Shown: piece after piece, positions 26,321-35,006 of the stretch | How the letters are laid out: each line of letters starts with the position of its first letter | Numbering within the stretch: position 1 is the first letter of the stretch | NCBI GenBank assembly: GCA_009784525.1 | Contig: WRBM01000010.1 | Span: forward strand, 1-54,258 | Direction of reading: 5' to 3' | Origin: Erysipelotrichales bacterium | GTDB taxonomy: Bacteria > Bacillota_I > Bacilli_A > Acholeplasmatales > WRBM01 | DNA length: 54,258 nt | Notes under the pieces: generated by a model | What the model was told of the DNA's origin: nothing | What the model saw: only the letters and a program-made list of their open reading frames with translations | The model's database searches: none | Position numbers and translations under genes: made by a program

Positions 26321-27229
26321 ATGATTAACGAAAATATTTATGTGACACAGTCACTGGAGCTGAATTTATTTTTTGCCAGAATAATGAAGGAGCACGCATT
26401 TCTGATTCTTTGTGGGTTTACGGCTAATGACAAAAACTATCGGAAAACTGCCGAAAAATATAATGAGATATTTGAAAACATTCTTTTAAACGCACTAACT
26501 CTTGGTAATGGAATTATTAGCTCTGATGTTGTTTCTTCGGGAGAACTTATTAGCGATTTTACTTTAGCAATCGAAGAAAAAACGGAAAAATTATTAGGAT
26601 TAAAGATTAATAAAGAATGCACTCAAAGGGCAGCTCAACTAAAGCCCGGAAATAATCCAAATATTACTCCGGATTTCGTAAAAAGAGTAAAGCAATTAAA
26701 TGCTCATGCTCTTAAATATCTAAATGAATTTATTAGCTATAAAGCTCAGATTTTACAAGATATGCTTGTTTGTAGCTTATTCACCTTAAATTATCCGATT
26801 TTAATCGAACATATGATTAGGGAAGCTAAACAGTATCAGCTACAACTTACTGATTTAGAGAATGGTCACAATATCAATGTTTGCCCTAAAGAAACAGAAT
26901 TTTTCTGGGATGTTATTATGACTGAGCATGCTTGCATGATTGAAGGATTGCTTGATCCAGCAGAAAAAGAATTAATCAAAACAGCTCATCTTTTTGCGGA
27001 GCGTTTCAAATCTTTAGTTAAAGAAGCTGGTGATAATTTTAAAGGTCATACTGAACTACTGGAATTTACTGAAAAGAACATCTCTACAGTTATTGATTTT
27101 AAAGACTTTAAGACGGCCGCAACTAAAGGCATTAATGAATGTAATATTCGCTCTATTATTATTCCATTAGTTTCTGATCACTTTTTGCGGGAATTAAATC
27201 ACTACTTAAGGATTCTTAAACGTTTTTAA
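26321..27229 (+). CDS. DUF2935 protein, two four-helix units
   Basis: 302 helical residues without signal peptide. Two repeated units each carry the E-H helix pattern expected for metal binding: FFARIMKEHAFLI near residue 19 and FFWDVIMTEHACMIEGLLD near residue 200. Further histidines lie in IEHMIREAKQY and VSDHFLRELNHYLR. DUF2935 proteins of Bacillus and Clostridium have ferritin-like bundles of unknown role. The ATG follows GAAAGGAATTAGT. It is monocistronic by its surroundings. Confidence 0.82.
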   Translation: MINENIYVTQSLELNLFFARIMKEHAFLILCGFTANDKNYRKTAEKYNEIFENILLNALTLGNGIISSDVVSSGELISDFTLAIEEKTEKLLGLKINKECTQRAAQLKPGNNPNITPDFVKRVKQLNAHALKYLNEFISYKAQILQDMLVCSLFTLNYPILIEHMIREAKQYQLQLTDLENGHNINVCPKETEFFWDVIMTEHACMIEGLLDPAEKELIKTAHLFAERFKSLVKEAGDNFKGHTELLEFTEKNISTVIDFKDFKTAATKGINECNIRSIIIPLVSDHFLRELNHYLRILKRF

Positions 27230-27292
27230 AAATAAAATATTCTTCTTTTTTGCGGGTTTCTAGTGTATAATCTTTACTAAGGAGAATAAAAA

Positions 27293-28894
27293 ATGAAAAA
27301 ACTTATTGGGTTAATCTTATTTTTATTTTTAGTTGGTTGTAGTCAAACAACGAAATCAATTGAAGAAATCAATCAAAGAATTGATGAAGCGCAGGCGGTT
27401 GTTACTGAAATAATTGGCAGACAAGTTACTGAAAACCTTAATTTTATAAATGAATATAATGGCGTTTCAATTACGTATGATTCAGACAATGAATTAGCGT
27501 TAAGTAATACAGGGCAAGTATTCAGGCAAGCATCTAATAGCGTAGTTATTCTTAGAGTTAATTTTGAGTTTATGGAAACTCAAAGAGAAGTATTTTTTCC
27601 TGTAACTGTTTTAAGATTATCGAATGCTACTTTATTAGCTAATGCCATAGAAGCTCTAAAGTTAGATTTTACAATGATTTCCGGAAATATTAATTTACCA
27701 GAAAGAATCCAGAATATAAGTATTAATTGGCAATCAAGTAATGCTTCGGTTCTTTATATTCGCAATAATAATCAAGGCTTATTTTCGGTCCCAAGATATC
27801 AAACGGAAATTACTTTAACCGCAATCCTAAGATTAGGAAGTTATGAAGAAAGAAAAGATTTTGTTTTACAAACCAATCATGATCAAGAAGGAATTTATCG
27901 ATTAAATTCCACCTTGTTGATAGATGATTTTACTAATAACGGTACTTTTAATAATACAGAACTTAATGAGGGAGTTATTACTTTAAAGGCTAACCACTTA
28001 GAAGGTTATTATGAATCTATGGTTTTTCATACGCAACCTTTTTCACAACTTATCGGTACCTGGAATGCAAATACTAATACGGGTTCAACGGTAGAATTAC
28101 AAGTCAGAGTTTATGTGAATGGTATTTGGAGTCGTTATTTCAGTTATGGCGAATTTGCATTACATAGGAATAATGCCTCTGTTTCCGGAAGCGATTCAAT
28201 TGCCAGAATGAACATTGATACTTTAGAAGTATTAAACGGTCATACGGCATTAGCTTTTCAATATCGTGTCATTTTAAGAAATAGTCCAGGCAATCAATCG
28301 GCTGAGTTAAGAGGCGTGATGATTTCTTTGGAAAGCGTCTTTGTTAGTTTTCCTGTGAGTGGGGAAATTCCTCCAGCTGCACTCTTTCATGGAGTTCCAA
28401 AGCTTGGGCAAAGAGCTGTTCCTGTTATTGGACACCGGATTTGCAGTCCGGTATCAGTTACTATGTTATTAAATTATCATGGTTTTGATTTTTCGGAGTT
28501 TGATGAAGAATTTCAACAGCGTTATATCTCTAATTTAGTTTTCGATCATGGACCAAATATTTTCGGGAACTGGGTTTTTAATATGGCAGTTGCGGGAGAG
28601 TTTGTTAATCGGGCATTTGTCAGTTTTGTTCAGACATTTGAAGAACTACAGGACATTTTAACTAGAGGACCAGTCAGCGTAAGTGTTAGAGGAAATATTG
28701 GTGGTATTTATACGACTACCGGTCATTTATTAGTCGTTACTGGTTATGAAGTAAGAAATGGTGTAATGCATGTTTTAATTAATGATCCAAATATCGCAAA
28801 TGATAATGCACCAGGCCATTATGTTGAATTTGCGATTACTTTAAATAATTTCATGACCGTTTGGCGGAGAATTGTTTATATAATTGAAGATTAA
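27293..28894 (+). CDS. Lipoprotein with a C-terminal C39-like cysteine peptidase domain
   Basis: 533 residues. The signal peptide ends in the lipobox LVGC (Cys16), so it is anchored on the outer face of the membrane. Residues 20-190 are beta-rich, Ig-like in character. Residues 200-350 (around LLIDDF, SMVFHTQPFSQLIGTW and ELQVRVYVNGIWSRYFSYGEF) look like a jelly-roll or substrate-binding module. Residues 360-533 match the peptidase C39_2 family: catalytic Cys in HRICSPVSVTMLLNYHG, His in TTGHLLVVTGY, and Asp/Asn in INDPN. AAGGAGAATAAAA precedes the ATG. The natural substrate is unknown. Confidence 0.85.
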   Translation: MKKLIGLILFLFLVGCSQTTKSIEEINQRIDEAQAVVTEIIGRQVTENLNFINEYNGVSITYDSDNELALSNTGQVFRQASNSVVILRVNFEFMETQREVFFPVTVLRLSNATLLANAIEALKLDFTMISGNINLPERIQNISINWQSSNASVLYIRNNNQGLFSVPRYQTEITLTAILRLGSYEERKDFVLQTNHDQEGIYRLNSTLLIDDFTNNGTFNNTELNEGVITLKANHLEGYYESMVFHTQPFSQLIGTWNANTNTGSTVELQVRVYVNGIWSRYFSYGEFALHRNNASVSGSDSIARMNIDTLEVLNGHTALAFQYRVILRNSPGNQSAELRGVMISLESVFVSFPVSGEIPPAALFHGVPKLGQRAVPVIGHRICSPVSVTMLLNYHGFDFSEFDEEFQQRYISNLVFDHGPNIFGNWVFNMAVAGEFVNRAFVSFVQTFEELQDILTRGPVSVSVRGNIGGIYTTTGHLLVVTGYEVRNGVMHVLINDPNIANDNAPGHYVEFAITLNNFMTVWRRIVYIIED

Positions 28895-28897
28895 TTT

Positions 28898-28917
28898 AGG
28901 GCTTAAGGCCCTTTTTT
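28898..28917 (+). terminator. Terminator after the C39-like lipoprotein gene
   Basis: A short GC-rich hairpin (AGGGCTTAAGGCCCT, 28898-28912) runs into a stretch of six Ts. Confidence 0.75.
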
Positions 28918-28930
28918 CCTGGAAATAATC

Positions 28931-28987
28931 TGTCAGCTATAACTGTACGTTCGCTTCATTTGCAAATTTTATAAGTTATAACTGACA
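28931..28987. repeat. 14-bp inverted repeat around a 29-bp spacer
   Basis: TGTCAGCTATAACT (28931-28944) and AGTTATAACTGACA (28974-28987) are complementary with one mismatch. The second arm contains the self-palindrome AGTTATAACT. The element lies between a terminator and the DUF4143 ATPase gene, 70 bases before its start. It could be a pair of operators, or the ends of a tiny mobile remnant. Confidence 0.5.
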
Positions 28988-29056
28988 AAAATAGAAAATA
29001 ATCGTTGTTTATAAGCTGTAAATGTGGTAAAATATAATTCATTGAGGTGATTTAAA

Positions 29057-30271
29057 ATGATAAAGAGAGAAGCCTATTTAAGTCGTATTCGACCATTTAT
29101 TGGAAAAGATCTCATTAAAGTTTTAACTGGAATCCGTCGTAGTGGTAAATCAGTTATGCTAGAACTTATACAAAATGAACTCTTAGCAAAAGGAATTAAA
29201 AGTTCACAATTTGTTAAATTTAATTTTGAAGATTTAAATAATTCACATCTTTGTACTGCTAAAGCACTTCATCAGGAAATTGGAAAAAAAATGAAAGCAA
29301 TTCAAGGAAAGACTTATTTGTTCTTTGATGAAATTCAAGAAGTGACAGACTGGGAAAAGTGTATAAATTCATTTCGAGTAGAATTTGATTGTGATATTTA
29401 TATTACTGGCTCTAACGCAAAATTATTATCTGGAGAACTTGCGACATATCTTGCGGGCAGATATGTTGAATTTGTAGTTTATCCATTTTCTTTTGCGGAG
29501 TTTTCAGAAATATATTCTATTTGTTTTCCCAAACTGCAAACAGCGGAAATATTTAAGAAATATCTGATTCTTGGTGGAATGCCATATTTAAACCATCTTG
29601 GATATTTAGAAAATCCATCACAAACATATTTGCAGGATTTGTTTAATTCTGTTGTGCTCAAAGATATTGTTAAGCGCAATAAAGTTCGCGATATTGATCT
29701 ATTAGAGCGTATAATTGCTTATGTATCTTCTAATATTGGAACAATTTTTTCTGCCACTTCAATATCTAAGTACTTCAAAAGTGAAAATCGTGTAGTCGCA
29801 TCAGAAACAATCATAAATTACCTTAGTTATTGTATTGATGCATTTCTATTTTATAAAACACCTAGACAGGATTTACAGGGTAAAAAGTTACTTACGATCA
29901 ATGAAAAATATTACTTAGTTGATCATGGTATTCGTGAAGCAGTTTATGGAGGCAATGCTAAAAATATTAATTTAACTTTGGAAAATATTGTTTTTATGGA
30001 AGCCTTAAGAAGAGGATATAAAATTACAGTAGGCAAAGCTGGATTTAAAGAAATTGATTTTATTTGCGAAAAAGCAAATAATAAACTTTATATTCAAGTT
30101 TCTTATCTCTTGATGTCAGAAGAAACTTTAAACCGTGAATTTAGTGTTTTTGATTCGATTCAAGATAATTATCCTAAATATGTTGTCTCTATGGATGATT
30201 TTGATATGAGTCGCAATGGCATTAAACATAGGAATATTAGAGACTTTTTGCTTTCTCTTGATTGGAATTAA
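29057..30271 (+). CDS. AAA-type ATPase with DUF4143 domain (first copy)
   Basis: 404 residues. Walker A lies in TGIRRSGKSVML near residue 24, Walker B in TYLFFDEIQEV, sensor 1 in IYITGSNAKLL, and GRYVEFVVYPFSFAEF follows. The C-terminal 180 residues are the DUF4143 part (LVDHGIREAVYG) and end in a degenerate nuclease-like fold, EIDFICEKANNKLYIQVSY. The family is widespread and often accessory, with no established function. A TTGAGGTGATTTAAA ribosome site precedes the ATG. The malQ start lies six bases after its stop. Confidence 0.92.
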   Translation: MIKREAYLSRIRPFIGKDLIKVLTGIRRSGKSVMLELIQNELLAKGIKSSQFVKFNFEDLNNSHLCTAKALHQEIGKKMKAIQGKTYLFFDEIQEVTDWEKCINSFRVEFDCDIYITGSNAKLLSGELATYLAGRYVEFVVYPFSFAEFSEIYSICFPKLQTAEIFKKYLILGGMPYLNHLGYLENPSQTYLQDLFNSVVLKDIVKRNKVRDIDLLERIIAYVSSNIGTIFSATSISKYFKSENRVVASETIINYLSYCIDAFLFYKTPRQDLQGKKLLTINEKYYLVDHGIREAVYGGNAKNINLTLENIVFMEALRRGYKITVGKAGFKEIDFICEKANNKLYIQVSYLLMSEETLNREFSVFDSIQDNYPKYVVSMDDFDMSRNGIKHRNIRDFLLSLDWN

Positions 30272-30276
30272 AGATT

Positions 30277-31731
30277 ATGCTTAAAAAATATGGAATTATT
30301 ATGCCGATATTTTCTTTACCATCAGAATTTGGCATTGGCACTTTAGGCGAAAATGCTTTTGCTTTTGTAGATTTTTTAGAAGCCGCTGGACAAAATTACT
30401 GGCAAGTTCTGCCAATAGAACCGACTGCTTATGGGGATTCGCCATATCAATCACCAGCTTCTTTTGCGGGAAATCCTTATTTTATTGACTTTAAACTATT
30501 AGTTAAAGATGGACTTCTTGACTGTATAGATATAGCTGAAATAAAGTTTCCGGAAGATAGTCTAATTAATTATGAATATCTCTTTAATTTTAATATTAAG
30601 CTATTAAAAAAAACTTACCAAAGAAAGCATCTTTTCGAAAGAGAATTTCAGAATTTTAAAATTGATAATGAACTTTGGCTTAATGATTATGCGCTTTACG
30701 TGAGTATTAAGGAAAATCAAGAACAGAAGCCATTTTTCCAATGGCCTGATGCATTAAAATTTAAAATGAAAAGCGCAATTATTAATTTTTTAGAAACAAA
30801 TTATGAGTTAGTGGAAAGTCATAAATTTATCCAATTTATTTTCTTTAAACAATGGTCTAATCTGAAAAATTATGCCAATAGTAAAGGCATTAAAATTATT
30901 GGTGATCTTCCAATTTATGTTGCGCATGATAGCGCCGACCTTTGGTCAAATAAAGAACTATTTCAACTAGACAAAAATTTAATGCCTACAAATGTTGCGG
31001 GCTGTCCACCAGATGATTTTAGCTATTTAGGACAATTATGGGGTAATCCTCTTTATGAATGGAAGATACACAAAGAAACAGGCTATAATTGGTGGATCAA
31101 CCGGTTAAAGAAAAAGAGTAACTATTATGATGAATTAAGGATTGATCATTTTAGAGGATTTTCTTCCTATTATTCGATTCCTATTAATAGTGAAAATGCT
31201 ATAAATGGTAAATGGAAAAAAGGACCTGGATTTGCTTTATTTAAACATATAAATTTAGCTATGTCTGATTTTCCGATTATTGCGGAAGATTTAGGATTAA
31301 TTGATGCAAAGGTACGCACTTTGTTAAAGAAAACTAAGTATCCAGGCATGAAAGTCTTACAGTTTGGTTTATTAGATAATAAAAGTGAGCATAATCCAGA
31401 AAACATCTTTGGAAATTATATTGTTTATCCGGGAACCCATGATAATGATACGCTTTATGGCTGGTATCAGAAACTTGACAAGGAACAAAAAGAATATTTA
31501 CGATTAAATTATGGCAATAATGAAGAAGTTTTAAATTATCAATTGATTAAGCGGGCTTATTTATGTGATGTTAAGGCAGTTATTGTTATGATGCAGGATT
31601 TTTTAATTCTTGATAGTCAAGCAAGACTTAATATGCCCGCAACAAAAGCTAGTAATTGGCAATTTAGATTTGCTAAAAAACAGCTTTCCTTAGTTTTGGC
31701 TGAAAAAATTAAAGCACTTCAGCCAAAATAA
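30277..31731 (+). CDS. malQ: 4-alpha-glucanotransferase (GH77)
   Basis: 484 residues, the usual bacterial amylomaltase size. It transfers alpha-1,4-glucan segments during maltodextrin or glycogen use. Hallmarks are SLPSEFGIGTLGE near the N-terminus, QVLPIEPTAYGDSPYQSPASFAGNPYFID, the nucleophile region ELRIDHFRGF, the acid/base region IIAEDLGLI and GTHDNDT. The ATG at 30277 is chosen because MLKKYGIIMPIFSLPS is the family N-terminus; a TTG at 30262 precedes the upstream stop. The ribosome site is weak, so expression probably depends on the preceding gene. Confidence 0.96.
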   Translation: MLKKYGIIMPIFSLPSEFGIGTLGENAFAFVDFLEAAGQNYWQVLPIEPTAYGDSPYQSPASFAGNPYFIDFKLLVKDGLLDCIDIAEIKFPEDSLINYEYLFNFNIKLLKKTYQRKHLFEREFQNFKIDNELWLNDYALYVSIKENQEQKPFFQWPDALKFKMKSAIINFLETNYELVESHKFIQFIFFKQWSNLKNYANSKGIKIIGDLPIYVAHDSADLWSNKELFQLDKNLMPTNVAGCPPDDFSYLGQLWGNPLYEWKIHKETGYNWWINRLKKKSNYYDELRIDHFRGFSSYYSIPINSENAINGKWKKGPGFALFKHINLAMSDFPIIAEDLGLIDAKVRTLLKKTKYPGMKVLQFGLLDNKSEHNPENIFGNYIVYPGTHDNDTLYGWYQKLDKEQKEYLRLNYGNNEEVLNYQLIKRAYLCDVKAVIVMMQDFLILDSQARLNMPATKASNWQFRFAKKQLSLVLAEKIKALQPK

Positions 31732-31788
31732 ATCATAAGTGCACATCTCTTTTTATTTTGTATATCATAATAGAGAGAGGATGATTGC

Positions 31789-32082
31789 ATGCTAAACAAG
31801 CAATTAATGGAACTACTTAAAGTTGATTCTAATATAGTTTTAATTGATGTTAGGGATAAAAGCTCTTATGCTAGCGGGCACTTAAAAAATAGTATCAATT
31901 TGCCTTTAGAAACTTTAGTTTTAAACATCAATAAGATAATCCCAAATAAATTAACACGTGTTTTTGTTTATTGTGACATGGGAAATAAAAGTAGAAACGC
32001 CGAATATATTTTAAGGCAACAAGGATATTTAAATACCTATAATCTTGGGGGCGTAAGAGGTTATAAAGATTTAGTAAAATAG
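31789..32082 (+). CDS. Single-domain rhodanese-like protein
   Basis: 97 residues. The N-terminal VLIDVRDKSSYASGHLKNSINLP and the active-site loop VYCDMGNKSRNAE with its cysteine near residue 65 identify a rhodanese/PspE-type sulfurtransferase, ending with NLGGVRGYKDL. It should carry persulfide sulfur on that cysteine. GAGAGAGGATGATTGC precedes the ATG. The mtnN gene starts 12 bases later, so both are probably co-transcribed. Confidence 0.93.
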   Translation: MLNKQLMELLKVDSNIVLIDVRDKSSYASGHLKNSINLPLETLVLNINKIIPNKLTRVFVYCDMGNKSRNAEYILRQQGYLNTYNLGGVRGYKDLVK

Positions 32083-32094
32083 TAGAGGTAACTA

Positions 32095-32775
32095 ATGATA
32101 ACAGGAATAATATGCGCAATGATAAGCGAGCTAAAAGGACTTACAGATCAACAAAAAATTATTAAAGAAGAAGTTATTGCCGGAAGGACATTTTATCATC
32201 TGGAAATAAATGAAACACAAGTCGTTTGTGTTGTTTCGGGAATTGGTAAAGTTAATGCGACCATTACGGCTACTATCTTAATTGAAAGATATGCGCCTGA
32301 AAGAATTATTTCTATTGGTGTTGCGGGGGGAACAGAGAAAACAAAGAAGGGTGACTTAGTAATTGGCATCAGGCTTTGTTATCATGATTTTGATTTAAGG
32401 CATTTTAATCATACCTTCGGCTCAGTTCCAGGTCGGACACTTTACTTTGAAAGTGATGAAAGTATGATAGTGCAAGCTAGAAATGCAGCGAAAAAAATGA
32501 AAATCAATTTTTTAGAAGGCCTGATAACTAGTGGAGACGCCTTTATCAACAGCTATGAACAAATCAAACTGGCAAGAGAAAACTTTGAGCCAATTTTTGC
32601 GGTAGAAATGGAAAGCACCGCAATTGCTCAAGCTTGTATTGATTATCAGATTCCCTTTCTAGCATTAAGGTTTGTTTCGGATATTATTGAAGAAGCAAAT
32701 CAAGAAAAAAACTATAGTGATTTTGAAAAGAAGTGTAATGTAATAATTAAGAATTTATTGTGGCAAATGATTTGA
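32095..32775 (+). CDS. mtnN: 5'-methylthioadenosine/S-adenosylhomocysteine nucleosidase
   Basis: 226 residues, the normal length. It hydrolyses MTA and SAH to adenine and the thio-sugars. IGIICAM-type N-terminus (MITGIICAMISEL), VVSGIGKVNA, SIGVAGG, LITSGDAFI with the catalytic aspartate region, AVEMESTAIAQ with the substrate-binding Met-Glu, and LRFVSDI are all present. GTAGAGGTAACTA serves as ribosome site. Confidence 0.96.
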   Translation: MITGIICAMISELKGLTDQQKIIKEEVIAGRTFYHLEINETQVVCVVSGIGKVNATITATILIERYAPERIISIGVAGGTEKTKKGDLVIGIRLCYHDFDLRHFNHTFGSVPGRTLYFESDESMIVQARNAAKKMKINFLEGLITSGDAFINSYEQIKLARENFEPIFAVEMESTAIAQACIDYQIPFLALRFVSDIIEEANQEKNYSDFEKKCNVIIKNLLWQMI

Positions 32776-32782
32776 ATGTAAC

Positions 32783-32807
32783 GCATCTCATCGGAGGTGC
32801 TTTTTTT
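32783..32807 (+). terminator. Terminator after mtnN
   Basis: GCATCTC (32783-32789) and GAGGTGC (32794-32800), four-base loop, then seven Ts. Confidence 0.85.
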
Positions 32808-32886
32808 CTGTAAAAAAGAAGTTTTATAGTATCTTTAAGTATAACGAACCAAAGAAAATATAAAACTAATAAGTGGAGGAAAGAAA

Positions 32887-33270
32887 ATGAAAAAAACGAG
32901 TCAGAAATTTTTCAAATGTAATATCTGCGGTAATTTTACTGGTCTAATTTATAATTCCGGGCCAAACATGGTTTGTTGCGGAAAACCAATGGAAGAACAA
33001 ATCGCAAACAACATTGGAGAAGCTAAATTGCATTTGCCGGTAATAACAAGAAGTGGTGATAAAATAACGATTAAAATCGGAGATGAAGCACATCCGATGG
33101 TAGAAGATCATCACTTGAAATTTATTTATCTGGAAACAGCTAATGGTGGGCAGAGGAAGTGTCTTGAGATTGGTAGTGAGTCTATGGCTGAGTTTATGCT
33201 TGTTGATGACAGACCGTTAGTTTGCTATACTTACTGTAATTTGCATGGATTATGGAAAAAAGAATTCTAA
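32887..33270 (+). CDS. dfx: Desulfoferrodoxin-type superoxide reductase
   Basis: 127 residues. The N-terminal desulforedoxin domain has its four cysteines in CNICG and MVCCGK. The C-terminal reductase domain has the iron ligands in LHLPV, HPMVEDHH and CNLHGLW. This is the two-iron form, which reduces superoxide to peroxide without making oxygen, as expected in an anaerobe or microaerophile. The usual KHVP sequence is altered to LHLP, but the ligand histidine is kept. The ribosome site is GTGGAGGAAAGAA. Confidence 0.95.
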   Translation: MKKTSQKFFKCNICGNFTGLIYNSGPNMVCCGKPMEEQIANNIGEAKLHLPVITRSGDKITIKIGDEAHPMVEDHHLKFIYLETANGGQRKCLEIGSESMAEFMLVDDRPLVCYTYCNLHGLWKKEF

Positions 33271-33285
33271 ATATTTCTAAGGAAG

Positions 33286-33316
33286 GCATATTGATTAATT
33301 TCAACATGCTTTTTAT
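33286..33316 (+). terminator. Terminator after the superoxide reductase gene
   Basis: GCATATTGA and TCAACATGC arms (33286-33309) with one mismatch, followed by a T-rich tract. Confidence 0.7.
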
Positions 33317-33377
33317 TTTTTTTATGATAAAATATTTATAACCAAAAGGGAATGTCTTACAAGAAAGGTAGAATAAA

Positions 33378-33818
33378 ATGTATAAAATTTATCTAACGGC
33401 TTTAGCCTTACTGGGAGCTATTTTTATCTTTTTTGCGGTTTATTTTAATAATTTAAATAGAGAATTTAGAATTTATGGTATGGAAACAGAAGCTGTAATC
33501 ACAAGAATTGAAACTTTAGGGTCTGATGATAATATCAATCAAGTAGTGCATATTGAATATGAAATTAATGGTTATATTTATCAAAATACTTTAGGAGTGT
33601 ATTCAAGTAGCATGTATGTTGGTCAGATTCTATTAATAAGAGTTATGCCAGATAATCATTTGCGAATTCACTATGCTCGTTTTGAGAATGTATTGCCAGC
33701 TGTTTTTATTTTCTTTGGAGTTTTTTTTATTGGCGGAGCAGTTTTACAAATAATATTAAGAGGAATAGCTAATAACAATAGAAGAAAGAGGTTTAGTGAT
33801 AAACATGGAAAAAAATAA
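33378..33818 (+). CDS. DUF3592-like membrane protein
   Basis: 146 residues with an N-terminal segment (LTALALLGAIFIFFAVYF) and a second near 107-130 (LPAVFIFFGVFFIGGAVLQII). They enclose a beta-rich domain of about 70 residues with EAVITRIETLG, VVHIEYEINGYIYQN and GQILLIRVMPDN. That plan matches DUF3592 proteins of unknown function. GAAAGGTAGAATAAA precedes the ATG. Its end overlaps the next gene. Confidence 0.78.
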   Translation: MYKIYLTALALLGAIFIFFAVYFNNLNREFRIYGMETEAVITRIETLGSDDNINQVVHIEYEINGYIYQNTLGVYSSSMYVGQILLIRVMPDNHLRIHYARFENVLPAVFIFFGVFFIGGAVLQIILRGIANNNRRKRFSDKHGKK

Positions 33819-34845
33819 AATTATTGCCTTAAGAATGGAGCGTCAATTCCTAAATAATCCAGCGAATGAAAAGGAATATCTAGAACTTTACCGAGACCTG
33901 CAGCCAGGTTTGAACGTTTATTGGAATGGCTTTGGTGAGCCACCTACTTTAACTTATCGAAGTGATTTTAACGATTTAAACTTCAATAAAAAAAGACAAA
34001 AAGATCGCTTATTGTTAAAAGGGCGCTTTGTTGGAGGGAATATTGGCTGGATAGTTAAAGAAGACTTAGAATTATTTGCAGGATTGTTTTGTAAACCGTT
34101 AGATAAACCTATAGACCTTCACTATCAGATACTTGGGCTGATTCAACGTCAAGGTCCAATAACTATCCAGCAAATCAAAGAAGAAACGGGATTACTTGTA
34201 AAACAAATAACACCTGTTTTACATAGACTTCAGGAAGCTTTCTTAATTTTTGAAGATCAATATGACGGTGAATGGGATCGAGGTTGGTATCAATTTTCAG
34301 AAATGTTCCCAAAAGTAAATATCAAAAAATATTCGCGCTTAGAAGCTTTAAAGATTATAATTCCAAGATTTGCTTATCGCTATGTTAGTTTTAATATCGA
34401 TAATTTAAAGAATTATTATAAGCTTCCAGCTAAAGATCTTAAAGAGGCAGTTGAAGACTTAGAAAATAATAATATTTTAATTAAGTATGAAAATAATTGG
34501 TTATTAAAATCAGATATGGAAATTTTAAATAATTATTCGAATTTACTTAAGAAATCTGTTTATACGATGCATCGTAATGATTTTTTAGTAAGGACGATTG
34601 ATGTTGAGTTAAAAAAACAATTTGTGCATGATTATCCAGATAGCTTATTCTATTTATTAATTGATGGGGAATTTAAAGGAGCTGTATTTGGTAAGTTTCG
34701 TTTTACACCACCTGATTTAGAAGATGTTATTTTAACAATTCCTAAAGATGAAGCAACTAAACGAAAAGAGGAGATTTTTAAAGCTATTTCATTTCTGGCT
34801 GGAGAAGATAATCCAATTAAACGTTTTAATGGTGAAGAAATATAA
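33805..34845 (+). CDS. Winged-helix protein, AlkZ-related
   Basis: 346 residues. The centre (about 105-165) is a winged-helix unit: YQILGLIQRQGPITIQQIKEE, then QITPVLHRLQEAFLIFEDQYDG and WYQFSEMFP. This arrangement resembles the HTH_42/AlkZ-related family, whose founding members unhook DNA crosslinks. I do not see the catalytic Gln-x-Asp/Gln motif, so a glycosylase activity is not supported. A GTG at 33796 is an alternative start closer to the AGAGG ribosome site. Both starts overlap the preceding gene. Confidence 0.65.
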   Translation: MEKNKIIALRMERQFLNNPANEKEYLELYRDLQPGLNVYWNGFGEPPTLTYRSDFNDLNFNKKRQKDRLLLKGRFVGGNIGWIVKEDLELFAGLFCKPLDKPIDLHYQILGLIQRQGPITIQQIKEETGLLVKQITPVLHRLQEAFLIFEDQYDGEWDRGWYQFSEMFPKVNIKKYSRLEALKIIIPRFAYRYVSFNIDNLKNYYKLPAKDLKEAVEDLENNNILIKYENNWLLKSDMEILNNYSNLLKKSVYTMHRNDFLVRTIDVELKKQFVHDYPDSLFYLLIDGEFKGAVFGKFRFTPPDLEDVILTIPKDEATKRKEEIFKAISFLAGEDNPIKRFNGEEI

Positions 34846-34897
34846 GGTTGAAGTTTTACGAGTGATTATAATGTTAATCGCCAATTATAGCAAAAAA

Positions 34898-34975
34898 TAC
34901 ATTATTTTGGCGCCAGTTATATACATTGAATATAAGCCAAAACAGTACATTGGAATGTTGACAATTGAATACATT
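34898..34975 (+). repeat. Four TACATT hexamers at an exact 24-bp period
   Basis: TACATT occurs at 34898, 34922, 34946 and 34970. The 18 bases between copies are not conserved. The third copy lies just upstream of the -35 box and the fourth between the -35 and -10 boxes of the next gene's promoter. This looks like an operator array for a cooperatively binding protein. Confidence 0.6.
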
Positions 34976-34986
34976 AGTAATATAAT
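34958..34986 (+). promoter_or_regulatory. Near-consensus sigma-A promoter of the second DUF4143 ATPase
   Basis: TTGACA (34958-34963), 17-base spacer, TATAAT (34981-34986). The start codon follows 20 bases later, so the leader is very short. A promoter this strong for an accessory ATPase implies repression, consistent with the overlapping TACATT array. Confidence 0.8.
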
Positions 34987-35006
34987 ATATAAGAGGCGAT
35001 TTATAG

